Assembly: GCA_964483545.1 (NCBI GenBank)
Contig: CAZACC010000063.1
Location: forward strand, 1 to 12,953
From: JAAYYM01 sp964483545
GTDB taxonomy: Bacteria; Bacillota; Clostridia; Lachnospirales; Lachnospiraceae
DNA: 12,953 nucleotides
Reading direction: 5' to 3'
The notes under the pieces were generated by a model. It was given only the letters and a program-made list of their open reading frames with translations, did not search any database and was not told the origin of the DNA. The position numbers and the translations under genes were made by a program. Position 1 is the stretch's first letter, and each line of letters begins with the position of its first letter. Positions 5,044-12,953 of this stretch are shown in pieces.

Positions 5044-7149
5044 TTACCTACATTCAAGCAGCAGGGTTCCATCGAAATCATAGATATGGTCTGCGAGCAG
5101 CTGCAGCTTGAGGATTTGCAGTTGGGGGTACGCTTCCCTCTCACGCTTCCCGATGTAAATATAATCGATTCCATACTTTCGTATCAGTGCTTCCGTCTGC
5201 ACAATATCTGTACCCTCATATATTTCCCTGATTTCACGGATTCTCACGTCCAGTTCCTCTGCGCTCAGATTTCTCCAGAGCATCTGATGCGTCCACCAGC
5301 CCTGTAGTGTTTGTCTGCCAGTCGCCATGGAGACACGGTCTCCCTCAGAATAACTGAGTGCATTTGCCTCTAGGACAATCGCATCAGCTGATGTATTCTC
5401 ATCAATCCATTGTATCGCCGCATACTCGCCAGCATCCTGCTCCTGTATATAGGCCAGTCCATCCAAAGTGCCTGCACTTTCACCAGTAAAGTAAACCTCA
5501 TGAATCGCAAAATAAGGGTAACAAAATGGCGGAATCAGCAGGATCAGCATCAAGATGCCACTGATTACACGCTTGCGTATGGAAATTCCTTCTCGGCACA
5601 AGATCCTAACTGCGATATAGCCTGTCACCAGACCAAACAAAATAAAAGCTTCATAGGTAAACTTGAACATCGTATTGCATCGTGGCGCACTTGTATATAT
5701 ATCCTTGATATAGAGAACTTCTGGTGATGCGATCAGTCCGATGGCACATACACATAATATTATCGTGATGATATCTGCTTCTTCGACATTCTGTTTTCTA
5801 CGAATACAGTAAATCAGAAAGACAGAAACCCATACAATAGGGATGCCCCACAGGACAAGATACTCCAAGACTGGCGAATGATCCTGCACCAGTGCTAGAC
5901 TGACATTGATTTTTTGAAATGTAAGACTAAACGGCAGCATGACCAGCTTAGCAAGGAGATACAGGCAAGCCGTCTGCCATAGTGCAGCCAGATACAGCCT
6001 TGGCTCTTTCCACGAACCATATTTCTTCCACGCCATGTAAACTGCAAAAAAAGCAAACACAACCATATAGATTGCAAAATCCCAGTAATTTGTCATCCCC
6101 ATGATTCCTAGCATAAAACCGCAAAGCAACATCACAGGGGCGATTCCGACCCGCTTCCATGGGTTATTGTGATCAGATTGAACTGCCACGATCAGCAAAG
6201 CAAGAAACAACAGCACAAACATGATATTCACAACATGGGCATGCAAATCTGACAGTACAAATGAATAGAGTGGAAACTCCGTAATCGTCTCATCTTGACT
6301 GCCCTCAAAGCAATGGATGTATCTAGTTGCATCTGGATACCAGTATCGGTCAATTGCATGCGGATATATATAATGTATAAAACCAAGCTTTGTGAAAAAC
6401 GGAAAGATGATTCCGTATAAAAACGAATGGGCATTGCCGGAGATAGCTGTCACCAATGCAGATAAGATGCCGCCTGCCGCTGCCATCCAGGTCTTCATGC
6501 CCTGTTTCATATTTAAGAGTTGATACACTACAGAAAATGACAGTACGAGTGTCATTGCAAACAGAGTGGCCATCATAAGATTGTACCCGACAGCCGAGTC
6601 TGTTCCTGTTAGTTTACATAAAAATGCAGTCACGTACTGCCCATAATAGTAATAGTTGATATCAGAGCCCGCATACCACATATCCGGAGATGGCAGATAA
6701 TCTGCATTCAGGATGCTTTTGACAAAGCCATGATCCATAAACATTTCCGTATGGTTGAGTGCCGGAGTCCTGCTGCGCAGATATGCCCACAAAAACAAAG
6801 CAAGTGCAAAGACGACCTCTTCCAGCACTGCATGCTTCCAAAACAATCGATCCTTTAGTACATTGCCAAAGTGAACAGCCGCCTTTTTAGAAACCAGCAG
6901 CCAGATACACTCTGCAATCCATAACACCCCCACCATCATGAGTATTGTAAACAGCCGAAACGGCATCAGCCGTGTTGTTGCCATCAAAAATACAAGGTAT
7001 GATGTTATGATCAGACCCATAACCTTGGCAAATAGATACCCTCTATCCTTCAATTTTGAAAACACCAGCACACAGACTGGTAGCGTGATTAGTCCGATTG
7101 CAAACAATCCCAGCCACCAGATCAGTGTTTCCAGCAGGGTGGTTCCCAT
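5044..7149 (-). CDS. YYY-family (DUF2298) multi-pass membrane protein, possible GT-C-type glycosyltransferase
   Basis: The 701-residue protein has roughly a dozen hydrophobic segments between about 8 and 555, then a soluble C-terminal domain (about 556-701). The family signature is NYYYYGQY (165-172), giving the YYY name. Other marks are SRTPALNHTEMFMDHGF (126-142), EFPLYSFVLSDLHAHV (291-306), TNYWDF (353-358) and NTMFKFTYEAF (492-502). The tail includes TGRQTLQGWWTHQMLWR (610-626). Members occur in archaea, Chloroflexi and some Firmicutes. Their reaction is unproven, though the topology and the conserved acidic and His residues in outside loops resemble lipid-linked-sugar GT-C transferases; that is inference. 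The start at 7149 follows GGAGG (spacer ATACAGGAT). It begins 18 bp after the DEAD-box helicase stop, so the two are probably cotranscribed. It has no promoter of its own that I can see. Confidence 0.85.
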   Translation of the reverse strand: MGTTLLETLIWWLGLFAIGLITLPVCVLVFSKLKDRGYLFAKVMGLIITSYLVFLMATTRLMPFRLFTILMMVGVLWIAECIWLLVSKKAAVHFGNVLKDRLFWKHAVLEEVVFALALFLWAYLRSRTPALNHTEMFMDHGFVKSILNADYLPSPDMWYAGSDINYYYYGQYVTAFLCKLTGTDSAVGYNLMMATLFAMTLVLSFSVVYQLLNMKQGMKTWMAAAGGILSALVTAISGNAHSFLYGIIFPFFTKLGFIHYIYPHAIDRYWYPDATRYIHCFEGSQDETITEFPLYSFVLSDLHAHVVNIMFVLLFLALLIVAVQSDHNNPWKRVGIAPVMLLCGFMLGIMGMTNYWDFAIYMVVFAFFAVYMAWKKYGSWKEPRLYLAALWQTACLYLLAKLVMLPFSLTFQKINVSLALVQDHSPVLEYLVLWGIPIVWVSVFLIYCIRRKQNVEEADIITIILCVCAIGLIASPEVLYIKDIYTSAPRCNTMFKFTYEAFILFGLVTGYIAVRILCREGISIRKRVISGILMLILLIPPFCYPYFAIHEVYFTGESAGTLDGLAYIQEQDAGEYAAIQWIDENTSADAIVLEANALSYSEGDRVSMATGRQTLQGWWTHQMLWRNLSAEELDVRIREIREIYEGTDIVQTEALIRKYGIDYIYIGKREREAYPQLQILKLQLLADHIYDFDGTLLLECR

Positions 7150-7167
7150 ATCCTGTATCCTCCGTCT

Positions 7168-8781
7168 TTATTTACGGTTTGCAGGCTCTATTGCAATTGT
7201 CTTTCCTTTTATTTTAACATTTTTCATAGCCTGTAGCACTTCTTTTGTATATTCACGCGGTACTTCTACAAATGTATAGCTGTCAAACATGTCGATGGCT
7301 CCAATCAGATTTCCTGGTATACCACTCTCTCCTGCGATGGCTCCAACAATGTTAGAAGCACGTACTCCCTGCTTTTTACCAATATTCATGAATAGTCTAA
7401 CCATTCCCTCTTCAGCGCCTGTATCACCATAATCATCTGTACTTTCCTTTGCGACAACAGCTTCCTCGTTGCCGAGATACATCTTCAGAAAAGCGGCTGC
7501 TAGGTCCATAGAGGTATAGTCATTATCATTGACATGTTGCTCGACCAGATGCAGCATATCGGTTAGATGGCCTTCCTCGATCACTTCCTCTATATCCCGA
7601 AATACATGTTCGATTTTCGTATTGCGAATATCATTGGCTGATGGAATCGGCTTTGCCTTGATCTTTGTCTTGCAGAAACGCTCTATATCCTTGAGCTTAT
7701 ACACTTCCTTACCCGACACAAAAGTCAATGCAAGTCCTGCTTTACCTGCACGTCCAGTCCTGCCAATTCGATGTACATAGTACTCGTCATCCTGCGGCAG
7801 ATCATAATTAAATACAATATCTACATTATCTACATCGATGCCTCGTGCTGCCACATCTGTCGCAACCAGAATCTCAGTCTTGCCATTTCGGAAGCTGTTC
7901 ATGACACGATCTCTTTGCTTCTGTACGAGATCACCATGCAGGCCCTCGGCAAAATATCCTCGTCCCTTGAGCATTTCTGTCAGCTCGTCTACCTTACGCT
8001 TGGTGTTACAAAATATCACCGAAAGCTGCGGATTATAAATATCGATCAATCTGGACAATACCTCATCCTTATTTTTCGGTTTCACATCAAAATAATACTG
8101 TTCAATATTTGAAACTGTTAATTCCTTACGTACGACCTTGATCGTCTCTGCATTTTTCTGATGTTTTTTTGCAATCTCCACGATCGGTCTCGGCATCGTT
8201 GCTGAGAAAAGGACTGTCTGACGTTCACTAGGTACATCCGTCAGGATTGTCTCAATATCTTCACGAAAGCCCATATTCAGCATCTCATCAGCCTCATCCA
8301 GAACGACGATCTTTACACCGCCAAATTTTACGGTTTTACGTCTCATATGATCCATCACACGCCCTGGGGTACCTACTACGATCTGAACCCCCGTTTTGAG
8401 CGACTTGATTTGCTTCACAATCTCCTGTCCGCCATATATCGGCAATACCTTCACACCATGCATAAACTTTGCCAGATCTCTGATTTCATCTGCTACCTGG
8501 ATAGCAAGCTCTCTCGTTGGACACAGTACGATGGCCTGCACGACTTTATCCTTGGTATTGACCATCTCCAACATCGGTATGCCAAATGCTGCCGTCTTGC
8601 CAGTACCGGTCTGTGCCTGTCCGATGATATCTCTTCCTTCCATAACTGCTGGAATAGCCTTTGCCTGGATTGGCGACATTTCCTCAAATCCCATTTCCTT
8701 CACTGCACGCAGAATCCTGTCATCTAACGGCAGTGCCTCCTCTGCTCCAACTCTTACTACACTTAATTCTTCAAATCTCAT
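7168..8781 (-). CDS. DEAD-box ATP-dependent RNA helicase with C-terminal DbpA RNA-binding domain
   Basis: The 537-residue protein unwinds or remodels RNA with ATP in the cytoplasm. Visible motifs: Q motif (GFEEMSPIQ, Q39), Walker A AQTGTGKT (56-63), PTRELA (88-93), TPGR (138-141), DEAD (162-165), SAT (193-195), ARGID (312-316) and HRIGRTGR (337-344). Residues about 458-533 match the DbpA RNA-binding fold (GMVRLFMNIGKKQGVRASN, then VEVPREY). In DbpA this domain binds 23S rRNA hairpin 92, and in related CshA/DeaD/YxiN proteins it targets structured RNA, so a ribosome assembly or cold-adaptation role is likely. The length and domain order resemble DeaD/CshA/YxiN proteins, so I give no firm symbol. 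The start at 8781 follows TAGGAG with a 7-nt spacer. Upstream lies a hairpin with a U-tract that might regulate it; downstream is the YYY gene in the same operon. Confidence 0.95.
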   Translation of the reverse strand: MRFEELSVVRVGAEEALPLDDRILRAVKEMGFEEMSPIQAKAIPAVMEGRDIIGQAQTGTGKTAAFGIPMLEMVNTKDKVVQAIVLCPTRELAIQVADEIRDLAKFMHGVKVLPIYGGQEIVKQIKSLKTGVQIVVGTPGRVMDHMRRKTVKFGGVKIVVLDEADEMLNMGFREDIETILTDVPSERQTVLFSATMPRPIVEIAKKHQKNAETIKVVRKELTVSNIEQYYFDVKPKNKDEVLSRLIDIYNPQLSVIFCNTKRKVDELTEMLKGRGYFAEGLHGDLVQKQRDRVMNSFRNGKTEILVATDVAARGIDVDNVDIVFNYDLPQDDEYYVHRIGRTGRAGKAGLALTFVSGKEVYKLKDIERFCKTKIKAKPIPSANDIRNTKIEHVFRDIEEVIEEGHLTDMLHLVEQHVNDNDYTSMDLAAAFLKMYLGNEEAVVAKESTDDYGDTGAEEGMVRLFMNIGKKQGVRASNIVGAIAGESGIPGNLIGAIDMFDSYTFVEVPREYTKEVLQAMKNVKIKGKTIAIEPANRK

Positions 8782-8820
8782 TCTGTTCTCCTATTTGGCG
8801 CAGATATCATCCCGATTATC

Positions 8821-8865
8821 AAAAAAAGCTCTAACCGATAGTATGATCTTCTTTCTATCAGGCTA
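8821..8865 (-). terminator. Terminator- or attenuator-like hairpin upstream of the helicase gene
   Basis: On the minus strand TAGCC, a bulged T, and GATAG pair with CTATCGGTTA across a 13-nt loop (8832-8865). GAGC and seven T (8821-8827) follow. It ends 39 bp before the helicase start and begins about 105 bp after the TraX-family stop. It either ends the upstream operon or acts as an attenuator in the helicase leader. I find no good promoter between it and the helicase start. Confidence 0.6.
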
Positions 8866-8969
8866 AAACTCCTTAAATTACATCTATCCAACAATATATT
8901 CCACTGTCATTCTCAATGCGACCCTACTAATACCTGCTATTCATCTGCAACTTTGACATCATATCACAC

Positions 8970-9755
8970 TTACGGGATGATGGCAAATATTATATTATTC
9001 CCGATGAGATACAGTACTGCGATGTGCACAGGATAAAAAATATAGAAAAAATACTTCATTTTCGGTCCACGTTTTCCATTATAAAGCAGCATAAAAGGCA
9101 GTGCAAATATCTGCATCCACTGATAATTGTACCACATCAGACTTTCGTAAGTAAAATCCGGAGCACTCGTCAAAATGAAAAATGAAGAAAATATCATATA
9201 GGTCACTGACAATTTCCACTTACTTTCCTTCATAAAGTAAAGTGTGACTCCCATTACGATATAGAAGATGCCTCCCTCGCACCAGATGACGTTTGGCAGG
9301 ATTGCCCCGATGAACCTTGGGATTCCCCATAGTCCCATAAAATCCTCTAAAAGAACACACAGGCCACTTGAAACAACCTGCAAAATTAAAAAGCCAGCCA
9401 GCCATTTCGTCCCTTCTTTTCTATCATTTCTGAATCGTTCTATGATATGAACTATCACTCCGGTCAGAAGCAAGGGAATCATGATATTATTTGTAATATA
9501 TACATGGGGATTCACAATCACATTGTTGAGAACGATATCCATAACAGCCATCACGATACCCATGAGATACAATCGTTTAAAATACTGTCCTCTGTCATGT
9601 GTGTAATGCAGACTCCACAACATACAGAATAGAAAAATCGGATAGGAGAGTCTGCCGATATAGTGCAGCACAATGCTCGTACCCGGTATGAATTCTGCTA
9701 TATGATCTGTCAGCATTAGAGCCAATGCAATCAGCTTTAAAATTGTTGAAGACAT
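8970..9755 (-). CDS. TraX-family integral membrane protein
   Basis: I place the start at the ATG at 9755 (261 residues), because GGAAGGGA ends 6 nt before it; the ATG at 9761 directly abuts that site. The protein begins TILKLIALALMLTDHIAEF (4-22) and continues with YIGRLSYPIFLF (32-43). Both are signature regions of the TraX family (PF05857), which has about eight membrane segments and no signal peptide. In the F plasmid TraX acetylates pilin. In Firmicutes, chromosomal relatives outside conjugation loci are common and of unknown role, perhaps membrane acyltransfer. Here there is no conjugation gene nearby, so I name only the family. It lies 55 bp after the dGTPase stop and is probably the last gene of the CofE-like/dgt operon. 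Between 8781 and 8970 there is no gene. Confidence 0.85.
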   Translation of the reverse strand: MSSTILKLIALALMLTDHIAEFIPGTSIVLHYIGRLSYPIFLFCMLWSLHYTHDRGQYFKRLYLMGIVMAVMDIVLNNVIVNPHVYITNNIMIPLLLTGVIVHIIERFRNDRKEGTKWLAGFLILQVVSSGLCVLLEDFMGLWGIPRFIGAILPNVIWCEGGIFYIVMGVTLYFMKESKWKLSVTYMIFSSFFILTSAPDFTYESLMWYNYQWMQIFALPFMLLYNGKRGPKMKYFFYIFYPVHIAVLYLIGNNIIFAIIP

Positions 9756-9810
9756 GACCATTCCCTTCCATCGGAAACCATTTTCCTTTTTGAACTGCTC
9801 TGATGCGTCT

Positions 9811-11259
9811 CTATGCGATTCCGTTCAGTTCCTGATACAAGGACTTCGCATAGGAGTCTGTCATACCACAAATAAAATCCGTCACCAGCAGCAAACGTAG
9901 ATATAGTTTCTCAGTATCATTCTTATCTTTAGAATAGATTTTATAAATTGTTTTATAATTCTCTGATATCAAGGAAATCAATTTTTCCTGCACATCATTC
10001 AGATCTGTTGTTGTATCATAATAAATGACTGCATCCACAAATCGTTCCAACAAAAATCGGAATACACTGTCTGCAGCAATCTCCAATTTCAGAATCGGCT
10101 TTGATATAAATGCATAACGATAAGCGATATCACCAAGGACATCCATCAACAACATCACATCAGTACCTGCAAAGAGATCCTCCTGGTATGTTCCTTCCAT
10201 AATCTTGTGATAATGCTCCTTGAAAGCTCCAGACGCACACTGAATCATCCTTCCCTGTATCCTTACAATCCAGTTCTGTAGTGCATAAATCTCAGGATTA
10301 TCAATACGGCGTTCTAATGCTTTGTCATAACGCCTCTGAAGATCCTCCACCATTTTAAAATATGCCTCTTCTGCTGCTGCATCGACTTTCTTTTCATTCA
10401 GTTCCCACAGAAGCTTTTCGAAAGAAAGACATCCCTTTTTATAGGCATCCTCGATATCCGCAGTCTTGTAGGCAATATCATCCGCAGCCTCCAGCAGGAA
10501 CGTCAGTGGATGACGACAACCTCTGGTACCCGTCGATTCTTCTATGTCATTGAACACATCACGGTCCGCATAGTAGTACCCCATCTTCTTATATGTAATC
10601 TGCCCAGCCTGCTCTGTCTTCCCGTCTTGTCCTGACTGGCTTTTCGGATTGACGATCTGATTGGATGCGATTGGATACTTGATGATCGTTCCAAGCAGAC
10701 CCTTTGTCAAATTCATACCATGCTCGTCCACTAGATAATGCAGCTTCGTTACGACACGTAAAGCCTGCGTATTGCCCTCAAAATGATAGAAATCCTCTCT
10801 CATCTGCTCCGTCAGTATTTTGGAAACAGGTTTCTGATTGTATTGTATGAGCGGAAGATTTTTCCGAAACCACTCTCTGATTGCTGTCTCGCCAAAATGC
10901 CCGAATGGAGGATTGCCGATGTCATGTAATAGCCCTGCACACTGCAGGATATCACAAACATCCTGCTTATATGACGGTAAAAAGCTCTCATCCATTTGAT
11001 CCTTCAGCAGCATTTCCGATACATTCTGTCCCAACGACTTTGCAAAGGAAGATACCTCCAGTGAATGAGTCAGTCTGGTTCGAATAAAGTCACTGCGATC
11101 CAGCGGAAACACCTGTGTCTTATCCTGTAAACGACGAAAGGATGCACTGCCGATAATCCTATGATAATCCTTTTCAAATTCTGTTCTCAAATCACTTGAA
11201 TACGGGTTCGGGCGTAGATTCCTCTCCCTGTCCGCACATAATAATTCCTTCCACTGCAT
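9811..11259 (-). CDS. dgt: Deoxyguanosinetriphosphate triphosphohydrolase (dGTPase)
   Basis: The enzyme is an HD-domain phosphohydrolase that splits dGTP (and related dNTPs) to deoxynucleoside and tripolyphosphate, controlling dNTP pools. I use the ATG at 11259 (482 residues) because GGGAG precedes it by 8 nt; the in-frame ATG eleven codons upstream lies inside the upstream gene without a good site. Visible family marks: RPNPYSSDLRTEFEKDYHRI (16-35), FRRLQDKTQV (41-50) and the HD-domain metal residues H65 (RTRLTHSLEVS), H112-D113 (GLLHDIGNPPFGHFGE) and D260/D261 (LEAADDIAYKTADIED). FEGNTQALR (160-168) matches the family's conserved FEGN region. Length is close to E. coli Dgt (about 505). It starts 13 bp after the stop of the CofE-like gene, so the two share a transcript. 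Confidence 0.93.
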   Translation of the reverse strand: MQWKELLCADRERNLRPNPYSSDLRTEFEKDYHRIIGSASFRRLQDKTQVFPLDRSDFIRTRLTHSLEVSSFAKSLGQNVSEMLLKDQMDESFLPSYKQDVCDILQCAGLLHDIGNPPFGHFGETAIREWFRKNLPLIQYNQKPVSKILTEQMREDFYHFEGNTQALRVVTKLHYLVDEHGMNLTKGLLGTIIKYPIASNQIVNPKSQSGQDGKTEQAGQITYKKMGYYYADRDVFNDIEESTGTRGCRHPLTFLLEAADDIAYKTADIEDAYKKGCLSFEKLLWELNEKKVDAAAEEAYFKMVEDLQRRYDKALERRIDNPEIYALQNWIVRIQGRMIQCASGAFKEHYHKIMEGTYQEDLFAGTDVMLLMDVLGDIAYRYAFISKPILKLEIAADSVFRFLLERFVDAVIYYDTTTDLNDVQEKLISLISENYKTIYKIYSKDKNDTEKLYLRLLLVTDFICGMTDSYAKSLYQELNGIA

Positions 11260-11272
11260 CGAGAACTCTCCC

Positions 11273-12463
11273 TTAATTTGTATAATTATCAAAATATCCT
11301 TGGATGTATACGACTGGTGTTCCTTTGTCTCCGGAGCCGCTTGTCAGGTCACATAGTGAACCGATTAGATCTGTCAGCTGTCTTGGTGTCGTTCCCTGTG
11401 CTGCCATCTTGCCGACCAGATTGCCGTCCTTGTTTCTGATACTCTCAGAGATTGCATCTTTGAGTTCATCACCAGACAGATCCTTGAAATCGTTGTCTGC
11501 AAGATATTTTAACTTCAACTCATTCGGTGTACCCTCAAGTCCCTCGGTAAATGCAGGTGATACACACGGATCAGCCAGCTCCCATATCTTTCCCACAGGA
11601 TCCTTAAACGCTCCATCGCCATATACCATAACCTCTACGCGTTTGCCTGTCAGCTGTCTGAATCTTGCCTGAATATCTACAACCAGCATGGAACAGTCAC
11701 GCGGAAACAGCTTGATTGAGCTTTCTGTAGATTTGTTGGAGCCGAGCAGCCCGTAGGCTTCATTGCATCCGCTTCCGTCTATCGGTGCATTGAGGATATC
11801 ATCCAGTCCGCACACTTTTTCAGCTCCTGCCTCTTTCAGTAATCTCTTAGTACGTTCACGTGTATGGATATCGCAGTTCAGTACATTCTTTGTATAATCC
11901 AATATGCTTGCAGCTTTATTAGAAAAAATAATTTCAACATCTGCACCTGTATCCTGAATCAAGTCTGCATAATACTCTACATAATCAACGCCTGTAAACG
12001 GATGCTTGTTGTATCCGAATAATTCTCTATATTTTTCAAGTGTCAGCACATCACTATAAGGATTGACACCTGCTGCATCCAGCTGATCGATGGAAACCAG
12101 TTCATTTCCAACCTCATCACTCGGATAGCTCAGCATCAGTACGACTTTCTTTGCTCCCATAGCAATGCCCTTCAGGCAGATTGCAAATCTGTTTCTCGAA
12201 AGAATTGGGAATATAACTCCGATTGTCTCTCCACCCAGTTTTGCCCTTACATCGGCTGCAATTGCCTCTATACCCGCATAGTTTCCTTGTGAACGGGCTA
12301 CGATCGACTCAGTGACTGCAATGATATCTCTGTCGTGTATCTCAAAGTCATCACTTTTACTTGCTTCCATCACGCATTCTGTAACGATATCTACCAGATC
12401 ATCTCCCTCTCGAATGATCGGGCAACGAATTCCTCTGGATATCGTTCCTACATTTCTTCCCAT
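11273..12463 (-). CDS. CofE-like protein (coenzyme F420-0:L-glutamate ligase family), divergent
   Basis: The 396-residue cytoplasmic protein begins with a typical F420-ligase N-terminal pattern: IREGDDLVDIV (17-27), HDRDIIAVTESIVARSQGNY (43-62) and a leading VGTISRGIRCP. The family adds L-glutamate to F420-0 using GTP and a metal. Canonical CofE has a GRPWR-type motif and an AGID-SN motif; neither is evident. In their place are SRNRFAICLKGIAMGAKKVV (89-108) and VYGDGAFKDPVGKIWELADP (280-299). The long C-terminal part (about 240-396) is also unlike short archaeal CofE. Most Lachnospiraceae are not known to make F420, so the substrate is probably different; another gamma-glutamyl or amide ligation is possible but unproven. 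The start at 12463 follows AAAGGCGG. Cotranscription with dgt (13-bp gap) is clear, but I know of no established link. Confidence 0.75.
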   Translation of the reverse strand: MGRNVGTISRGIRCPIIREGDDLVDIVTECVMEASKSDDFEIHDRDIIAVTESIVARSQGNYAGIEAIAADVRAKLGGETIGVIFPILSRNRFAICLKGIAMGAKKVVLMLSYPSDEVGNELVSIDQLDAAGVNPYSDVLTLEKYRELFGYNKHPFTGVDYVEYYADLIQDTGADVEIIFSNKAASILDYTKNVLNCDIHTRERTKRLLKEAGAEKVCGLDDILNAPIDGSGCNEAYGLLGSNKSTESSIKLFPRDCSMLVVDIQARFRQLTGKRVEVMVYGDGAFKDPVGKIWELADPCVSPAFTEGLEGTPNELKLKYLADNDFKDLSGDELKDAISESIRNKDGNLVGKMAAQGTTPRQLTDLIGSLCDLTSGSGDKGTPVVYIQGYFDNYTN

Positions 12464-12522
12464 AATGTAACCGCCTTTCCCTTGATCTTCATAATGATGT
12501 AAACCTTTTCATGCCGCTTCCC

Positions 12523-12540
12523 GTCTGCACTTCTGCAGAC
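12523..12540. repeat. Perfect short hairpin at the predicted 5' end of the CofE-like/dgt transcript
   Basis: Arms GTCTGCA (12523-12529) and TGCAGAC (12534-12540) with a 4-nt loop. On the minus strand it lies 59 bp before the CofE-like start and right at the expected start site of the promoter at 12548-12576. No U-tract follows, so it is not a terminator for the Suf gene. Confidence 0.5.
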
Positions 12541-12547
12541 AGTTCAT

Positions 12548-12576
12548 ATTATACATGGTATATATCTCTTTTTCTA
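12548..12576 (-). promoter_or_regulatory. Candidate promoter of the CofE-like/dgt operon
   Basis: Minus-strand TAGAAA (12571-12576), a 17-bp spacer and a perfect TATAAT (12548-12553). The -35 lies just after the Suf stop codon. No terminator separates the two units, so readthrough from the Suf gene is also possible. Confidence 0.5.
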
Positions 12577-12579
12577 CCC

Positions 12580-12953
12580 CTATTTTAGGAACCCCTGTAC
12601 GATTTGTTCTTCAGCTTCCTTTTCTGTCAGACCTAGTGTCATCAATTTAATCAACTGATCACCAGCTATTTTACCAATAGCAGCCTCATGGATCAGATTC
12701 GCATTCAAATCATTTGCCTGCAGGGAAGGAACTGCCTTGACATGACCAGCATCCATCAGAATTGCATCACATTCCGTATGACCATAGCACTGGTTGTTTC
12801 CGCAGATTTCAGAAGTAAAGGTCTGCGTGGAATGACCATCTGCTACAGAACGAGATACCACATTTGCACTGCTGTCTTTTCCATTCAAATCCACCTTGAA
12901 ATGACTCTGGGCATCCTGTATTCCATGAGTCATGATTTTTTCCTTGACGATGA
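12580..12953 (-). CDS. SufB/SufD-family Fe-S cluster assembly protein, C-terminal part (cut by window edge)
   Basis: The reading frame stays open to the right edge (IVKEKI precedes the Met at 12933), so the gene starts outside the window; only the last 123 residues are seen. The sequence is the C-terminal beta-helix plus the helical tail of SufB/SufD: SHFKVDLNGKDSSANVVSRS, CDAILMDAGHVKAVPSLQAN, then LIHEAAIGKIAGDQLIKLMT and GLTEKEAEEQIVQGFLK. These proteins form the scaffold on which Fe-S clusters are built, with the SufC ATPase. LIHEAAIGKIAGDQ fits the conserved HEA.. GKI..DQ pattern at the subunit interface. The cysteines in ICGNNQCYGHTECD could be ligands, but that is inference. It cannot be assigned to SufB or SufD from this part. 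A SufC gene is expected just upstream, outside the window. Confidence 0.85.
   Translation of the reverse strand, partial: IVKEKIMTHGIQDAQSHFKVDLNGKDSSANVVSRSVADGHSTQTFTSEICGNNQCYGHTECDAILMDAGHVKAVPSLQANDLNANLIHEAAIGKIAGDQLIKLMTLGLTEKEAEEQIVQGFLK

Noticed and set aside
8396..8866. 156-codon open frame on the plus strand across the helicase start
   Set aside because: It is antisense to the clearly coding helicase N terminus, has no ribosome binding site, and reads as a shadow of the helicase codons.

Overview
The window looks like chromosomal DNA of a low-to-mid-GC anaerobic Firmicute, most likely a gut-type member of the Lachnospiraceae (Clostridia). The reasons are the AGGAGG-type ribosome binding sites, sigma-A-like promoters, a YesN/AraC-type response regulator beside a lipoprotein sugar-binding protein, DUF975 and TraX-family membrane proteins, a YYY (DUF2298) membrane protein, a Suf-type Fe-S assembly gene, and a tRNA-Leu with anticodon AAG. 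The genus cannot be fixed from this window. No phage, IS element, CRISPR array or defence island is visible.

Left part (1-2123, minus strand): a sugar ABC transporter lipoprotein enters from the left edge (only its first 70 residues are present). A 534-residue response regulator lies upstream of it. The gap between them holds a weak promoter, a palindrome and a 10-bp direct repeat, which suggests that the regulator controls the transporter. No sensor kinase is visible here.

Middle part (2091-5012): a FliD-C-terminus-like serine-rich protein stands alone, with its own promoter, terminator and a striking upstream palindrome with an extra half-site. Next comes about 0.5 kb with no convincing intact gene; two adjacent frames there look like a decayed or frameshifted gene. 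Then two tRNA-Leu genes (anticodons CAG and AAG) point away from each other and flank a DUF975 membrane protein. Each tRNA has a good promoter and a hairpin after it.

Right part (5044-12953, all minus strand), read in transcription order: the 3' end of a SufB/SufD-family gene; a divergent CofE-like (F420-0:glutamate ligase-like) protein followed 13 nt later by a dGTPase (dgt) and then a TraX-family membrane protein; a terminator- or attenuator-like hairpin; then a DEAD-box RNA helicase with a C-terminal DbpA-type RNA-binding domain, followed 18 nt later by a YYY-family membrane protein. The last gene converges on the tRNA-Leu(AAG) gene, with a bidirectional terminator between them.

Most genes are recognisable as families. 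The real unknowns are the role of the CofE-like protein, the YYY protein, the FliD-like protein and the decayed region at 3109-3626. I see no clear new multi-gene system; the best leads are regulatory architectures and orphan family members.
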